From Patella vulgata (lineage: Eukaryota > Mollusca > Gastropoda > Patellidae), in NCBI RefSeq assembly GCF_932274485.2, contig NC_065884.2, positions 51,646,546-51,710,545 of the forward strand: a DNA stretch of 64,000 nucleotides, read 5' to 3'. This document shows, in pieces, positions 10,825 to 20,770 of this stretch. The notes under the pieces were generated by a model that made no database searches, was not told the DNA's origin, and saw only the letters and a program-made list of their open reading frames with translations. The position numbers and the translations under genes are program-made. The first letter of the stretch is position 1; each line of letters starts with the position of its first letter.

Positions 10825-11183
10825 TCAGGAATTGGACTCTTTATATAACTGAATCATTTTCTTAGCATAGACAAGAGTTTGGTAATAACATTCAATGTTT
10901 TCTAGATAATCTGGACAATTAACTGTTATGTTGTCTTTGGTCCCTGCAGTAGAGCGTTTTATTGCCGATGACGACTTTGAGGTCGTGCGCTTGCCAATAT
11001 TCCTCATGCTTACGGGTTCCACATTTCTGGCACCCTTTCTCAATCTTGCATACACCCGTAGATATGTGTAGAAACAATCGGCCTGGGCCATCCTCTGAGG
11101 ACATAGCTGCCACACATCAACGTCTGGATGTCCCCGCTTCGTTAACTTAGCTTTACTGTGAGTGTGCTGATACTGACTTAAAT
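10825..11183 (-). CDS. candidate terminal exon, hypothetical protein
   Basis: The best host-exon candidate in the window. On the minus strand a polypyrimidine tract runs into TTTTCAG (11190-11184). A frame is then open for about 119 codons to TGA at 10827-10825, entering in phase 1. The peptide includes HPDVDVWQLCPQRMAQADCF, then YTYLRVYARLRKGARNVE, a Ser/Thr/Lys-rich linker (KRTTSKSSSAIKRSTAGT) and a C-terminal helix (NIECYYQTLVYAKKMIQLYK). It has six cysteines or aromatic clusters, no transposon motif, and a polyadenylation hexamer downstream. I do not recognise the family, and upstream exons are not visible. The frame could start at an internal Met at about 11115, but the acceptor makes a spliced exon likelier. 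Confidence 0.5.
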
Positions 11184-11189
11184 CTGAAA

Positions 11190-11627
11190 AGAGATGTAAA
11201 AAGGATTGTTAGTTGTTTCTTATCAAGCAGCACCAAATGGAGGGTATTTGTGTGTGTGGGATAGGGTTAACAAGCAACTAAACACGTAAATAAAGTATTT
11301 ACGAAAATCTATCGATTAGAAGGTAAAATGGCTTTTTTGGGGGGTATTTTGACGGTCTGGGTCTGCAGGGCAAAGCAAAAAATACATAATATTTGCCGTT
11401 TTTCAATTGGTCTCCCTCCACAAACACCATACAACAGTGTAATTCTTGGATCTGCGCTTGATATAATATCTTTTAGAATAACATTGTATGAGGCGGTATA
11501 TATTTCTCGTGATAAAGGATTTTTCACGACCAACGGACCAATAATAATATTCCCACTGTATGGTTAACATTCTTTCTATTGCATATCGTAGGGTTTGGTA
11601 CAGACAGCTTTTAGCAACGACGCCACG
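11190..11627. other. unannotated stretch
   Basis: Would be intron if the exon candidate at 10825-11183 is real. The overlapping 11309-11567 frames on both strands are not protein-like. Confidence 0.4.
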
Positions 11628-11872
11628 GTGAGTAGTTCGCTAGCTCACTAACCAGGAGGTCCCGATGTTGGCCGAAATATTTCCCCGGGATTTTCAGTGG
11701 TGCGGGACGCGGGCGGCGTCTGGAAAGAAATAGGGTCTAGTGGTTCGGATGGGAAATAAAAACCGAGGTACCGTTTGTCATACACATTAAAGAACCCTTG
11801 GTAGTTGGACCTCGACGAAGAGTAGGCATCAAATCAGTCCTCTGGGCAAATGTCCATCACAAGACACATCGT
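11628..11872 (+). mobile_element. SINE-A, decayed
   Basis: GCCACGGTG and GTCCCGATGTTGGCCGAAA mark the tRNA-like head. GTTCGGATGGGA, CATTAAAGAACCCTTGGTAG and GAAGAGTAGGC mark the body. Most of the 3' part and the tail are missing. Confidence 0.8.
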
Positions 11873-12114
11873 TTAAATTAATATATAAGTTTTTTTCGGG
11901 AGAAAGAAGGGGGCTAAAAGTGACGATTCAAGGCTTGACCTTCCAAATGTTCAACTGAAGCTGTAGTCAAATTTCAATTGATTGTTGCCAGGTTACATGT
12001 AAATACACATTGTTGTTGTCAGCATGTGTTTTCGTCCTTCAGTCACGTAAGGTTGTTTATATATATACGATGAACGAGCCTTTTGTTCTTTAATGATTTG
12101 TGGTAATAACATTT

Positions 12115-12483
12115 GAAGAGTCCAGGGGAAGAACGATCTAAGTCACATTTTTGTCTTTTCGCATAAAAGGAAAAACAGACTTTATTACGAGAATGTTTGA
12201 CGGCAACAGAACAACGAGTAGGTTTAATTACAACTTCAAAATGATGTTTAATACGAATCATAATTACCAGTACAACAACTGACTTCCACTTTTCAGCCAA
12301 TTTAAGGTCAAATAAAGGGTACGATGGACTTGTATTTGTCCGGGAGGCCATTTCAGAAGGGTTGTGGTTCGATGTGACTCCGGTCGTTTTTACCTGAAAT
12401 TGATTGTTCCACAGAACCAGATGGCGCCATTAACTGGGATTCGTTGAAAAAGTGACTTAGATCGTTCTTCCGCGGAGCTCTTC
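12115..12483. mobile_element. MITE with 32-bp TIRs and 4-bp direct repeat
   Basis: The left 32 bases (GAAGAG...CGATCTAAGTCAC) match the complement of the right 32 bases at 28 positions. ATTT flanks both ends (12111-12114 and 12484-12487), a plausible target duplication. The length is 369 bp. The 102-codon minus frame inside is not a transposase. Confidence 0.7.
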
Positions 12484-13128
12484 ATTTATATGCAACTTTG
12501 TTGTGAAACCTCTATAAGCGATCAGTTGTGATCATTTTGGTCTTATTTTTGGTTAGGCGATTTTAGACTCGAAATACGAGTTCAGGTTTGCTCTTTCGAA
12601 AAAAAGTAACATTTTGAGACGTTTTTCTCTTGTTTTGGACGATATAGCTGATATGGCGTAATTTGGATTCACAATTCATGTGCGGTTGACAGGTCGCGTT
12701 ATATGTATAATAAACCGGTCATTGTATCCCATAAAATTATGTTATTATTTTTCCTGTTTTTAGATTTTAAAAACGTTATTGCGCTCCAAGTTAACAATGC
12801 TATCATTTTAGTCTGGGTGGATTTACTATATTCTCTCCAGCATTTTAATACGTCAAATCAAAAGGTCATCACCTTAATGTATACAATTTTCCCCTCAAGG
12901 TTCCAACAATTGTAGAAGATTATCGACTGTCGTTGCAGGAAGAATAATTACATTAAAATAAGGCGTCTTCACATGTATCATTAGAAAGAGACAAGTTAGA
13001 AATATACAGCCAATGATTCCGGCTATTGTCTTTGTTACATTTACTTCGTAAAGGTCAATTGGATAATATTACCTCCGGTTTCACTTTACATCGGCGTCGG
13101 GTTTAACAGCATATTTCAGAACCAATAC

Positions 13129-13312
13129 GATGTTTTAACGTCCTATTCTGCACCCACTGGGCTATCGAAGATAAGCCCACACCATTCAGTGTGCTTAGAG
13201 GAAAATTCCCGGACAACGGGGCTACTTCCTACTCTTATTTCGATTTCCAAACTGTCATGGCTACTTTTACGTGCACGCCAATACGGGACTTCCGTTTTTC
13301 GCCCCAACCGTT
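13129..13312 (-). mobile_element. SINE-A 3' fragment
   Basis: Minus-strand copy beginning TTTTAACGTCCTATTCTGC, then CTGGGCTA, CAGTGTGCTTAGAGG, CCGGACAACGGGGCTAC and TTTTACGTGCACGCCAATAC. It lacks the tRNA-like head. Confidence 0.8.
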
Positions 13313-13609
13313 ATGCATCATATTTTTATTGAAAAGTAGTGTTCTCTTTGAACATAATTTTTCTGTTGTAAAATTTAAAAAAAACAATAAGCCTTTTCCT
13401 TATTGAAATTGAACAACTAATGGCTGAAAGCATTCTGAACACAGAGACACGCTACCTGCGGAGAAATACAGCCAGCTAAATTGAGTTTTCAAGCGATAGT
13501 TACGGGCCTACGGAAAAGTGTATGACCACCTGTCCAACCTCTTGACTTTGTAGTAATATCGGACTTCCTTGTTGTGTTTCCTTTGTTATCGGAAATAAAA
13601 CTACAGGTT

Positions 13610-14010
13610 AGTTCGTTTCTACAACTTTATTGTTAAACTGTTTGGCTTCGATGTCCCTCGTTCTCAATAAATCATAGATGATAGCTCCTCGGAATATCTG
13701 TGTGAGCTCTGATGAATTTCGCTCGACACCCTCATTTATAACCCCCTAATTTCTGCACGTCATAGACTGACCCTGGCGTTAATTTCCTTCACAAATATGG
13801 AATAAACATCCCCATTCTCCAAAGACCCGGGCGGGGGGGGGGGGGGACATTAGCTTATTTGGTCTATCAAACACATGTCATAAGCAAGATAGAATTTAAT
13901 GGATATTTTGACAATAGTAGGGATTTTACCAAAATATCACTGTATTTTTATATATAAATATATCATTCAATTCAAGTACGTGTGATTTGACTCTATAGAA
14001 AGTGTGAACA
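13610..14010. repeat. dispersed repeat DR-1, copy 1
   Basis: Shares blocks in the same order with 53860-54195: CCTCGTTCTCAA, CTTATTTGGTCTA, ACCAAAATATCACTG, AAGTACGTGTGATTTGACT. The ends are not resolved. A G-run (about 13832-13846) interrupts this copy. Confidence 0.6.
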
Positions 14011-14059
14011 AAATAATTAGTTAAAGATACAATATGGTCGCAAGGACCATAGTATTGCA

Positions 14060-14182
14060 GCTTTTCTCCGGATCCTCTCATTGCTAACGGCCCTTACACG
14101 CAAGCCAAGTAATGAAATAACAATGAACCATATGTTAGTCCCGAAATGACCTAGCTTGTGTCGAAGGAGGTTCACCGCCTGC
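14060..14182 (+). mobile_element. SINE-B 3' fragment
   Basis: ACACGCAAGCCAAG, AACCATATGTTAGTCCCGAA and ATGACCTAGCTTGTGTCGA match the body of the SINE-B copy at 38311-38563. The CT tail and head are lost. Confidence 0.65.
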
Positions 14183-14228
14183 GATCAGCCATGTTCCCAA
14201 ATGACCATTTAGCAGCTAGAAAGAACAT

Positions 14229-14372
14229 CCATTTAAATCTCGGTCATCCGATGGTCTAGTAAATTGATTATAGGCTTGTCAGGTTAGTAAATGTCTAGAT
14301 AATAACTTATAACATTTTGAGCTAAAATAAAGACCTGTGATTGGCAGATTTAACTCTTACATAATGCATCGT
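14229..14372 (+). mobile_element. MITE-2 partial copy
   Basis: The right part of a recurrent MITE. It shows CATCCGATGGTCTAG, AAATGTCTAGATAATAAC and AAAGACCTGTGATTGGCAG, ending TCTTACATAATGCATC. Other copies lie at 17017, 22613, 23690, 27040, 27358, 36776 and 42590. Confidence 0.6.
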
Positions 14373-14749
14373 TAATCTCAAACTCAAAGACACAAAGTAG
14401 GACACATGGTTTATCTAAAATCTGACGGAAAATGCTACCTCTATCGCGTCTATTGCTTTGCCGTATTTGGTAACCCACTTTACCGAATTTTTGTTAATTT
14501 TGCATTGTTCACAACAGAGTAAATGAAGTAGTCCATGGGATATTAAATGAATAAGACTTGTAAATTATGTGTGAAAGGCTCGTATAAGAAACAGTCTAAG
14601 TCTCTGAGGTACGTTTTTGAAATCATATAATATGGTCGGCGATACTTTCAAAATTCCCTGCTACCGGTAAGTGCCTGCATTCCTGATAGTTACAGCCATC
14701 TTGACGATTACCTAATCACTCATAAATAAATGGGATTTCTTAAATGAGT

Positions 14750-15041
14750 TGGTAGCCACGGTGGCTCAGTGAGTAAGACGTTGGCTCACAAACCTGGAGG
14801 TCGCGTGTGTTGACTGAGTAAGTTCATAGGGTTTTCCGGCATGGCTACTCCTTGTCAGTGGTGCTAGACGAAGCCCCTGGCAAAGGACAACGAATAGTCG
14901 TTCGGTTGGCACGAAAAGCCGAGGTCCTGTGTACACATTGGCGTGCACATAAAAGTGTGGGCCGTAAAGCCGCTGTCCGGGTAAAAATCTCACTCATAAC
15001 ACACAGACGAGACAGGACAGTAGGACGTTAAACCCTTACTT
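14750..15041 (+). mobile_element. SINE-A
   Basis: GTAGCCACGGTGGCTCAGTG starts the tRNA-like head. The B-box region is damaged (GTCGCGTGTGTTGACTGAG). The body continues through GTCGTTCGGTTGGCACGAAA, CACATTGGCGTGCAC and GCCGCTGTCCGGG to CAGTAGGACGTTAAACCC. The (ATTTC)n tail is degraded. Confidence 0.9.
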
Positions 15042-15264
15042 GAATTACCCTGCAATCGATTGGATTGAAATTTCGGTCAATATATTGAGCTGTTTGGACA
15101 ATATTTTATCGCATTTGATCTGTACACCTAAACCCAACCTATGATACGATGTCCCGTGAAAGAAATCTTTTAACCCAATGTATGTGCCAAATATAACTGC
15201 GCCAGTACTCGACCATTCCAGTGGGAATTGCCTTCAATTCAGGCAAACTGAAAATAATAAAGAA

Positions 15265-16023
15265 CTGGGCCCGGTTCCTAAAAAATTCTTAAAGTAAGCA
15301 CAAAGTCATGCTTCACTTTTTCTTACGTAAGAAACTTATAAAAATACTGACCCTAGAAAATTCTCAAGACCATTCTTACGTAAGCACAAGTCAAGTATAA
15401 GTCTAAGCACATTGTGACTAGTAAAGTTTACCATAAACTGAGACTACGATGCTCTTTAACGTCATAAAAACATTTTTGGTATGCGAATTACGTCATAAAT
15501 TTGTCGTCTGCTTCATTGACGTCATATACATGTATATATGGTTGATTTAGATGCATTGTTTACTAATTGGCAAATAAATAAATAAAATGGTTTCTCAGGG
15601 TAGGCCTAGAAGCGAAATTTTCTATAGCATTCTTAATTTGAAATTTCTTCTAGAGAAGGATTTTCTCTGTCTTTTAATTGTCTCTTTGGTATCAAAAGGT
15701 GTCGGAAATGCCGTCGAATAACTCTACGGTCAGCCATCTTTTTGAAGCAGAAACAGACTTAAGGTTGGTAAGCAAGCCCAATACCTTGCTTGGGACTTGT
15801 GCTTAGATTGACTATGTTTAAGAACGAAGTTGTGCTTAAGTTTTTTCTTGGAACGCATAATAACGTTCTTGTGGTTACAATGAAGTCTAATTAAAATCTA
15901 AGCACAAGAACGTTCTTAAGAATTTTCTGGGAACACAAAATAAGGTAAGTTTACTTAAATGCAAAGTCTACTTAAATCTAAGCACAAGAACGTGCTTAAG
16001 AATTTTCTAGGAACCGGGCCCAG
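15265..16023. mobile_element. non-autonomous TIR element with GGGCCC ends
   Basis: The ends are inverted: CTGGGCCCGGTTCCTARAAA then ATTCTTAAG, about 29 bp. The right end is duplicated in tandem; AAGCACAAGAACG(T)TCTTAAGAATTTTCT blocks at about 15901 and 15981 lie about 77-80 bp apart. No ORF and no clear target duplication. The interior carries many CTTAAG/GCTTA motifs in both orientations. Confidence 0.8.
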
Positions 16024-16472
16024 GTCTTAACTGCCGTATTGTTTAATTATGACTGATTTCTGAGATTAATAATTCCAATTTCTATTCAGAGAGACTGCAA
16101 TGTGAGAAACTACAGAATGGCTGTCAATTCTTCATGGTGTTAATACGGAGTTGTACCACTATGAATAGACTGGACATTAATTAACTGTACACGATCTATA
16201 AATGGTCATTATTGTAAACGAACGACGTTTTGACTGTTTGGTGATTAGTTTATTAGAAACTAATCAAAATCAATAGATGAAACACTGTCTTGCAGGGTGT
16301 ATTTATTCCGCTTGACGTCATCGTTCATTAAGACTACCCACGACCTCATTGGGCTTTGTGTTACAGATTTATTAAAAAAAGAATATTACTGCGTCTTCAG
16401 TTAAAACCCTGCATTTTTTCTCTTATTCTTTGGGTTGGTTGGTCAAATGGTTTAACGCGTGAGCCTTTTCAT

Positions 16473-16831
16473 CGACATGGCCAGGTGGGTAAGACGCTGG
16501 TTCGTTAGCCTGGAGGTCGGGTGTTCGATCCCTGCATTGGCCGAGAAAGTTCATCCAGATTTTCCGGCGTGGTTCCCCCCTTGTAAGTGATGCAGGACGG
16601 AGGGCCTGACAAGGACAGCTGTCTAGTCCTTCGGATGAGGCGAAAAACCAAAGTCCCTTGTAGGCCCTATACATTGGAATGGACGTAAAAGATCCCTTGG
16701 CAGTTGGAATTCGATATAAGAGTAGGCAAAATTTCCCTCATAGCACACTGTATGGTGTATGCCCGTCTTCATTAGCCCAGCATAGGAGCAGAACAGTAGG
16801 ACGTTAAACCCCATTTCATTTCATTTCATTT
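16473..16831 (+). mobile_element. SINE-A, near full length
   Basis: One of the most complete copies. The head has an A-box-like CCAGGTGGGTAAGACGCTGG and a B-box GTTCGATCCC (about 16533). The body continues GGCCGAGAAAGTTCATC, GACAAGGACAGCTGTCTAG, AAAGATCCCTTGGCAGTTGG and GCCCGTCTTCATTAGCCC, and the 3' end is GGACGTTAAACCCC followed by (ATTTC)n. Only the GCCGCTGTCC block is deleted. Such elements are transcribed by RNA polymerase III from the internal A/B boxes and moved by a partner LINE. Confidence 0.92.
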
Positions 16832-17016
16832 ATTGACTGTAATAATGAACTTTGCGTGTATTTGTATGGGGTTTTGTTGCATCCAAGGGATGTAACTTTT
16901 CGCACCCTGTAAAATATGTGGATTGGATACATCCAGTCGTCAAGCTTTTTCAATGAACATTGGTTATGGAAGCGATTTTATATAAGTAGCAATGCTTGTT
17001 ATTGTTTCCATATATA

Positions 17017-17352
17017 GTATGTAAATTATGCAAGAGCTAAATTTGCCTAGTGCAGGTCTTTCTTTATATAAACTATTAATTATGACAAGACCACAATCAA
17101 CTCTAGATGCCACCTGATTTGAATCCGATCTGCGGTTCAACGACCGTTGATGATTAAAAGTAAAAATTGATGATCGAGACTTTGTTTGTTATCGTAACAA
17201 CGGTAACATTAACAATCGAAGCTACAGTGTTATTAAAATGAGGATTTCTCGGCTTACAGTGAAGAAATTTGACTGAAATCTTCAACATATTCCCTTTACA
17301 TTATCTATTTTTTTTTAACTGTCAGCTCTTTATCCTATCTTCCATAATGCCG
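17017..17352. mobile_element. MITE-2, both ends present
   Basis: The left end is AGTATGTAAATTATGCAAGA. The right end is its approximate complement (TCTTCCATAATGCCGCTTTA). The interior shares GCAGGTCTTTCTTTAT and GAGACTTTGTTTGTTATCG with the other copies. It is about 336 bp, with no ORF. Confidence 0.65.
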
Positions 17353-17497
17353 CTTTAAGTAACCAAATATTGTTAAACCATAACATATTAAACTATTTGC
17401 TACAGTGTATGTTACTTTTTATTTGCATAAAGTAACATGCTGCCATATTAAGCTGAATTAATATCTTTGTAAATCTGCTTGTTTCAACATTTGCTGG

Positions 17498-17550
17498 GAG
17501 CCGCCGTAGCTCAGTGCTAAGGAGCTCGCTAGATTGCACCGAATTGGTCT
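17498..17550 (+). mobile_element. SINE-A head fragment
   Basis: GGGAGCCGCCGTAGCTCAGT and GCTCGCTAG match only the first part of the tRNA-like head. Confidence 0.55.
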
Positions 17551-17688
17551 GTAAATATAAAAAATATCCCGATAAAAATACCCCACAGATGTGCTTCCTA
17601 TTGATAAAAGTAAATCAAAGCTGTAGACAGATCCACATCACCTTTAAAATTAACTGCACTTTCGGACACTTAAGTCTATTTTAGGGAC

Positions 17689-17775
17689 CAAAGGTGGCTC
17701 GGTAAGAAAGATGTTCGCACCCGGTATTGGCCGAGAAAGTCGCTCTTGATGTTCAAAAGTGGTGCAGAACGTAGT
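17689..17775 (+). mobile_element. SINE-A head fragment
   Basis: AAAGGTGGCTCGGTAAGAAA, GTATTGGCCGAGAAAGT and GTGGTGCAGAACG are head and early body pieces. They border the large palindrome to the right. Confidence 0.65.
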
Positions 17776-17876
17776 CGACTTCTCGACTTCTCGACCTCGA
17801 CTTATCGCTCCCTCACACTCTCGCTTCGTCACAATCTGGACTTCTCGCTCCCTCGCTCCGGAATCTATTCTAAATG

Positions 17877-18257
17877 AAGTGGGAGTAACGGTGGCTCAGT
17901 GAGTAGGATGTTTGCTCGCTGACTTCATTAAAGATCATCGGGACTTTTCATGTGTGGTTTTCCTTGTCAGTGGTGTAGGACGGGGCCTGGCAAGGGACAA
18001 CATATAGTCGTTCGAATGGGCTAAAAGTAACCGAGGTCCCGTGTCCGGAATCTAAATGAAGTGGAAGCAACGGTGACTCAGTGAGTAGGTCGTTTGCTCT
18101 ATGACTTCATCAAAGATCATAGGGATTTTTCATGTGTGGTTCCCCTTGTCAATGGTGTAGGACGGGGGGTCTAACAAGGGACAACGTATATCGTTTGGAT
18201 GGGATAAAAGTAACCAAGGTCCCGTGTCCAGAATCGAAATGAAGTAGGAGCTACGGT
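17877..18257 (+). repeat. tandem pair of SINE-A head segments
   Basis: Two units of about 180 bp (17877-18055 and 18056-18257). Each starts with an ACGGTGRCTCAGTGAGTAGG head and carries the same odd internal deletion (TGACTTCATYAAAGATCATM in place of the B box). Each ends with GTCCCGTGTCC and a GAATCKAAATGAAGT joint. The shared deletion shows that one decayed SINE was duplicated, not two separate insertions. Confidence 0.75.
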
Positions 18258-18420
18258 GCTCCTACTTCATTTCGATTCCGGACACGGGACCATAGTTTTT
18301 ATGATCCTATCCGAACCACTATTCGTTGTCCCTTGCCAGGCTCTCTGTTCATTACCACTGACCAGATGGGGACCACGCATGGAAAATCCCGATGAACGTC
18401 GATGAAGTTGGAGAATACAG
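18258..18420 (-). repeat. inverted copy of the SINE-A head segment
   Basis: The complement of the units at 17877-18257: GACACGGGACC, CGTTGTCCCTTGCCAGGC, CACGCATGGAAAATCCCGAT and GTCGATGAAGT. It forms the right inner arm of the palindrome. Confidence 0.75.
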
Positions 18421-18524
18421 AAAGATTCGACCCCCAAACGTTTCCATCTATTTGAATCCATGTCCAAATATAATTGCCGATACGGTAGATAGTGGACATA
18501 CGCATACATTGCACGTCCGAGACG

Positions 18525-18850
18525 AGAACACGAGGGAGTGAAAAGTCAAGATTGTGACGAAGCGAGAATGCGAGAACACGAGAACGCGAGAAATATTCAA
18601 AGGCGAGAACGCCAGGGAGCGAGAAGTCGAGGATTTTCAAAGGCGAGAACACGAGGGAGCGAGAAGTCGAGGATTTTCAAAGGCGAGAACACGAGGGAGC
18701 GAGAAGTCGAGGGCGAGAAGTCGAGAAGTCGAGGACGAGAGTGCGAGAACACGAGGATTTTCAAAGGCGAGGACACGAGGGAGCGAAAAGTCGAGAGACG
18801 AGGGAGTGAAAAGTCGAGGGACGAGGGAGCGAGAAGTCGAGGTGAAAATT
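18525..18850 (+). repeat. purine-rich ~40-bp minisatellite
   Basis: The unit is GGCGAGAACACGAGGGAGCG plus AGAAGTCGAGGATTTTCAAA. Three to four good units (18600-18715) are flanked by shorter variants. It is open in two frames and yields Arg/Ser/Glu-rich peptides, which I treat as artefacts of a stop-poor repeat. Confidence 0.9.
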
Positions 18851-19107
18851 ATCTCGTGTTCTCGGGGCGACATCCTCGTATTCTCGCCCTGTTTTCTTGC
18901 GTTCTCGCATGCTCGCACTCGACTGTATATTTGATTTCAGATGGATGGTCCGACAATTTTCCCCACCGCACAACTCGCTTCTCCAGTGGCCAAGTTCGTT
19001 TCCATTCTTAAATCAATCGCTCCATCCGTCGTCATTATCCCGGTCGCTACATCGTGCTCCGCCGACAAGAGGCTAATTAAGACATAGGCCATTATGCAAT
19101 GGGGGAT

Positions 19108-19327
19108 TTTTTGCCCGGACAGCGGCGTTAGGGCTTAGCTATACTCTTATTTCAAATTCCGTTTTCGGGACCTCGATCTACCGTCCTATAGGAATGACTA
19201 GGCGCTAGTACTTACCAGGCCGTCCGCCCCACATCATTGACAAGACGAAACTACACCAGAAAAGCCCGAGGTACTCTCTCGGCCAACAACGGCATCGAAT
19301 ACGGGACCCCCAGGTTAGCTAGCAAGT
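19108..19327 (-). mobile_element. SINE-A, decayed
   Basis: From left to right: GCCCGGACAGCGGCGTTAGG, ACTCTTATTTC, GACCTCGATCT, CTCTCGGCCAACAACGGCAT, CGAATACGGGAC and CCCCAGGTTAGCTAGC. It reads 3' to 5'. The tail and the last head bases are missing. Confidence 0.8.
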
Positions 19328-19329
19328 GT

Positions 19330-20310
19330 TGTACACACTGATCCCCGATATAGATAAACCTGGGTACATTTTATGGATGGCTTGGCAACGCCGATAATAG
19401 CAATCAAATGGTTAATAAGTATCATGGCCACAGAAATTATTTTTATGAAATAATGTATAGATAGCACGTCATCGACCGATTTTCCGATTTTCAACACATT
19501 CTTGTAAAAAAAAAAAACTCCCCCGTGGGACAAAAGGATTTCTTGTGAGCCTGTAACAAGTAGCGGCGTGGTATCATTATGGAAATAATTAACTCTTCTA
19601 AGGTGACTAATTATAAATTGTTAAACGCTAAATGGCAATTCTTAGTGTTTTAACGTCTATTAGGAGCCAGTGAAGTATTATATAAAAGGGTCTAATGAAA
19701 AAAGTTAGAATAAAAAATAGTCGGATATAGAACTGATCGCTGGATAGAAGTGCCTTGAAGATAAAGCAACAAAGGGCCCACAAGAACGCATCCTACCTTT
19801 ATGTCTACTTCCGATCAAGTGCGGATTTAATTGCTTTATAGATTACGAGCTAGAATTGTATATAGGGCAGAATATTATTTTCTTTGTGGAAATAATTTTT
19901 CGACGAAAGTAGGGACAAGCTCGGTACAAAATGGTCGTAATTAATATTAATAAACATTTTAAAGTACAGTATCTAAAAGTTACAGCCAACGTAACATAAA
20001 AGTAAAATTAAAATAAGAATTGTGAGATAAAGGACTTGAGTATAGTTCTAATAGATAATTCTCAAATTGTCTGGCGCAGGCTACACTAGCATCTACCAGC
20101 AGTGAAGGACAAGGAATACATGGTTAGATGTGTGTGTGTGTGGTTATCTGGACCCGAATATATCATATCACCATCCCCCCTTCAAATCAGCGAACAACAA
20201 GATGACTAGTCAGCGCGCAATTGTACGTGTTTTGAAGGCATAAAGAAAACAACTTCTTGGAATATCAATGGGACTCACTGTAACAAAAATTTCCGTGAAA
20301 AAACGTAAAA
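19330..20310. other. unannotated stretch
   Basis: No coding sequence or clear repeat. (A)11 at about 19506 and a short GT run at about 20130 are the only simple sequence. Confidence 0.5.
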
Positions 20311-20316
20311 AATTCC

Positions 20317-20443
20317 GGAAACAAAAATTACCAGGAAAATTTTATCCGTATTTGTTTTTCCTGTAATTTACAGAAATTCCTTCAATTAACATAAATTCCA
20401 TTTTCAAATACAGAAAAACAAAATCCTGGTAAATTTTGTTTCC
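20317..20443. mobile_element. foldback element (inverted repeat)
   Basis: GGAAACAAAAATTACCAGGA at 20317-20336 pairs with 20424-20443 with one mismatch. A second arm (TTTGTTTTTCCTG and its complement) pairs inside. It is a short palindromic MITE, or the core of a longer one. Confidence 0.65.
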
Positions 20444-20495
20444 TGACCATGAAGGTGATAAAAATTTCATTGAATTAACCATTGACTTTATACGC

Positions 20496-20555
20496 GTGCG
20501 TGAAATAGCTTTATTTAACGTCCGCTTCCACCGAATTGATATCGCAAATAATTTT
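20496..20555 (+). repeat. dispersed repeat DR-2, copy 1
   Basis: AAATAGCTTTATTTAACGTC then CGCTTCCACCGAA and ATATCGCA recur at 54539-54590 in the same order. It is a short piece of an unidentified interspersed repeat. Confidence 0.5.
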
Positions 20556-20770
20556 TAAACGTAACCTCTTTTCGCTATTATAAGAATCGAGAGCAAGGTA
20601 TCACAAACCACTAGTCAGAACATTCATACCGTACTCTGATCACAGTAGCTCGGCAAGGCAGGGTCATTACTCGCAAGTCCTTATAAGGTTTGCACACCAT
20701 CCTTTGCCTACCTCAATCAGCTGCTGTATGTTAAACAATAAGCTTATACACCAGACAATAAAATACTATA

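Larger units (their letters stand above)
17775..18920. repeat. large imperfect palindrome
   Basis: The centre is a near-perfect hairpin: 21-base arms at 18231-18251 and 18258-18278 around 6 bases. Outward, SINE-derived sequence at 18064-18230 is mirrored at 18279-18420 with moderate divergence. Further out, GACTTCTCGCTCCCTCG-type sequence at 17775-17860 is mirrored by the GAGGGAGCGAGAAGTC minisatellite at 18525-18840. The whole looks like one inverted duplication plus later tandem growth on the right arm. Confidence 0.8.

Noticed and set aside
12043-12351. 102-codon minus frame
   Set aside because: Lies mostly inside the TIR element at 12115-12483, with no recognised motif and no splice or polyadenylation context that stands out.
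16473-16560. Possible functional tRNA gene (good A and B boxes)
   Set aside because: No cloverleaf closes, and the same head is followed by the same SINE body and tail in more than fifteen places.
18590-18720. CRISPR-like direct repeats
   Set aside because: Units are contiguous (no unique spacers) and the context is eukaryotic.
18538-19011. 157-codon and 126-codon open frames rich in Arg, Ser and Glu
   Set aside because: They are translations of the 40-bp purine-rich minisatellite, which lacks stop codons in several frames. The opposite strand is also open.
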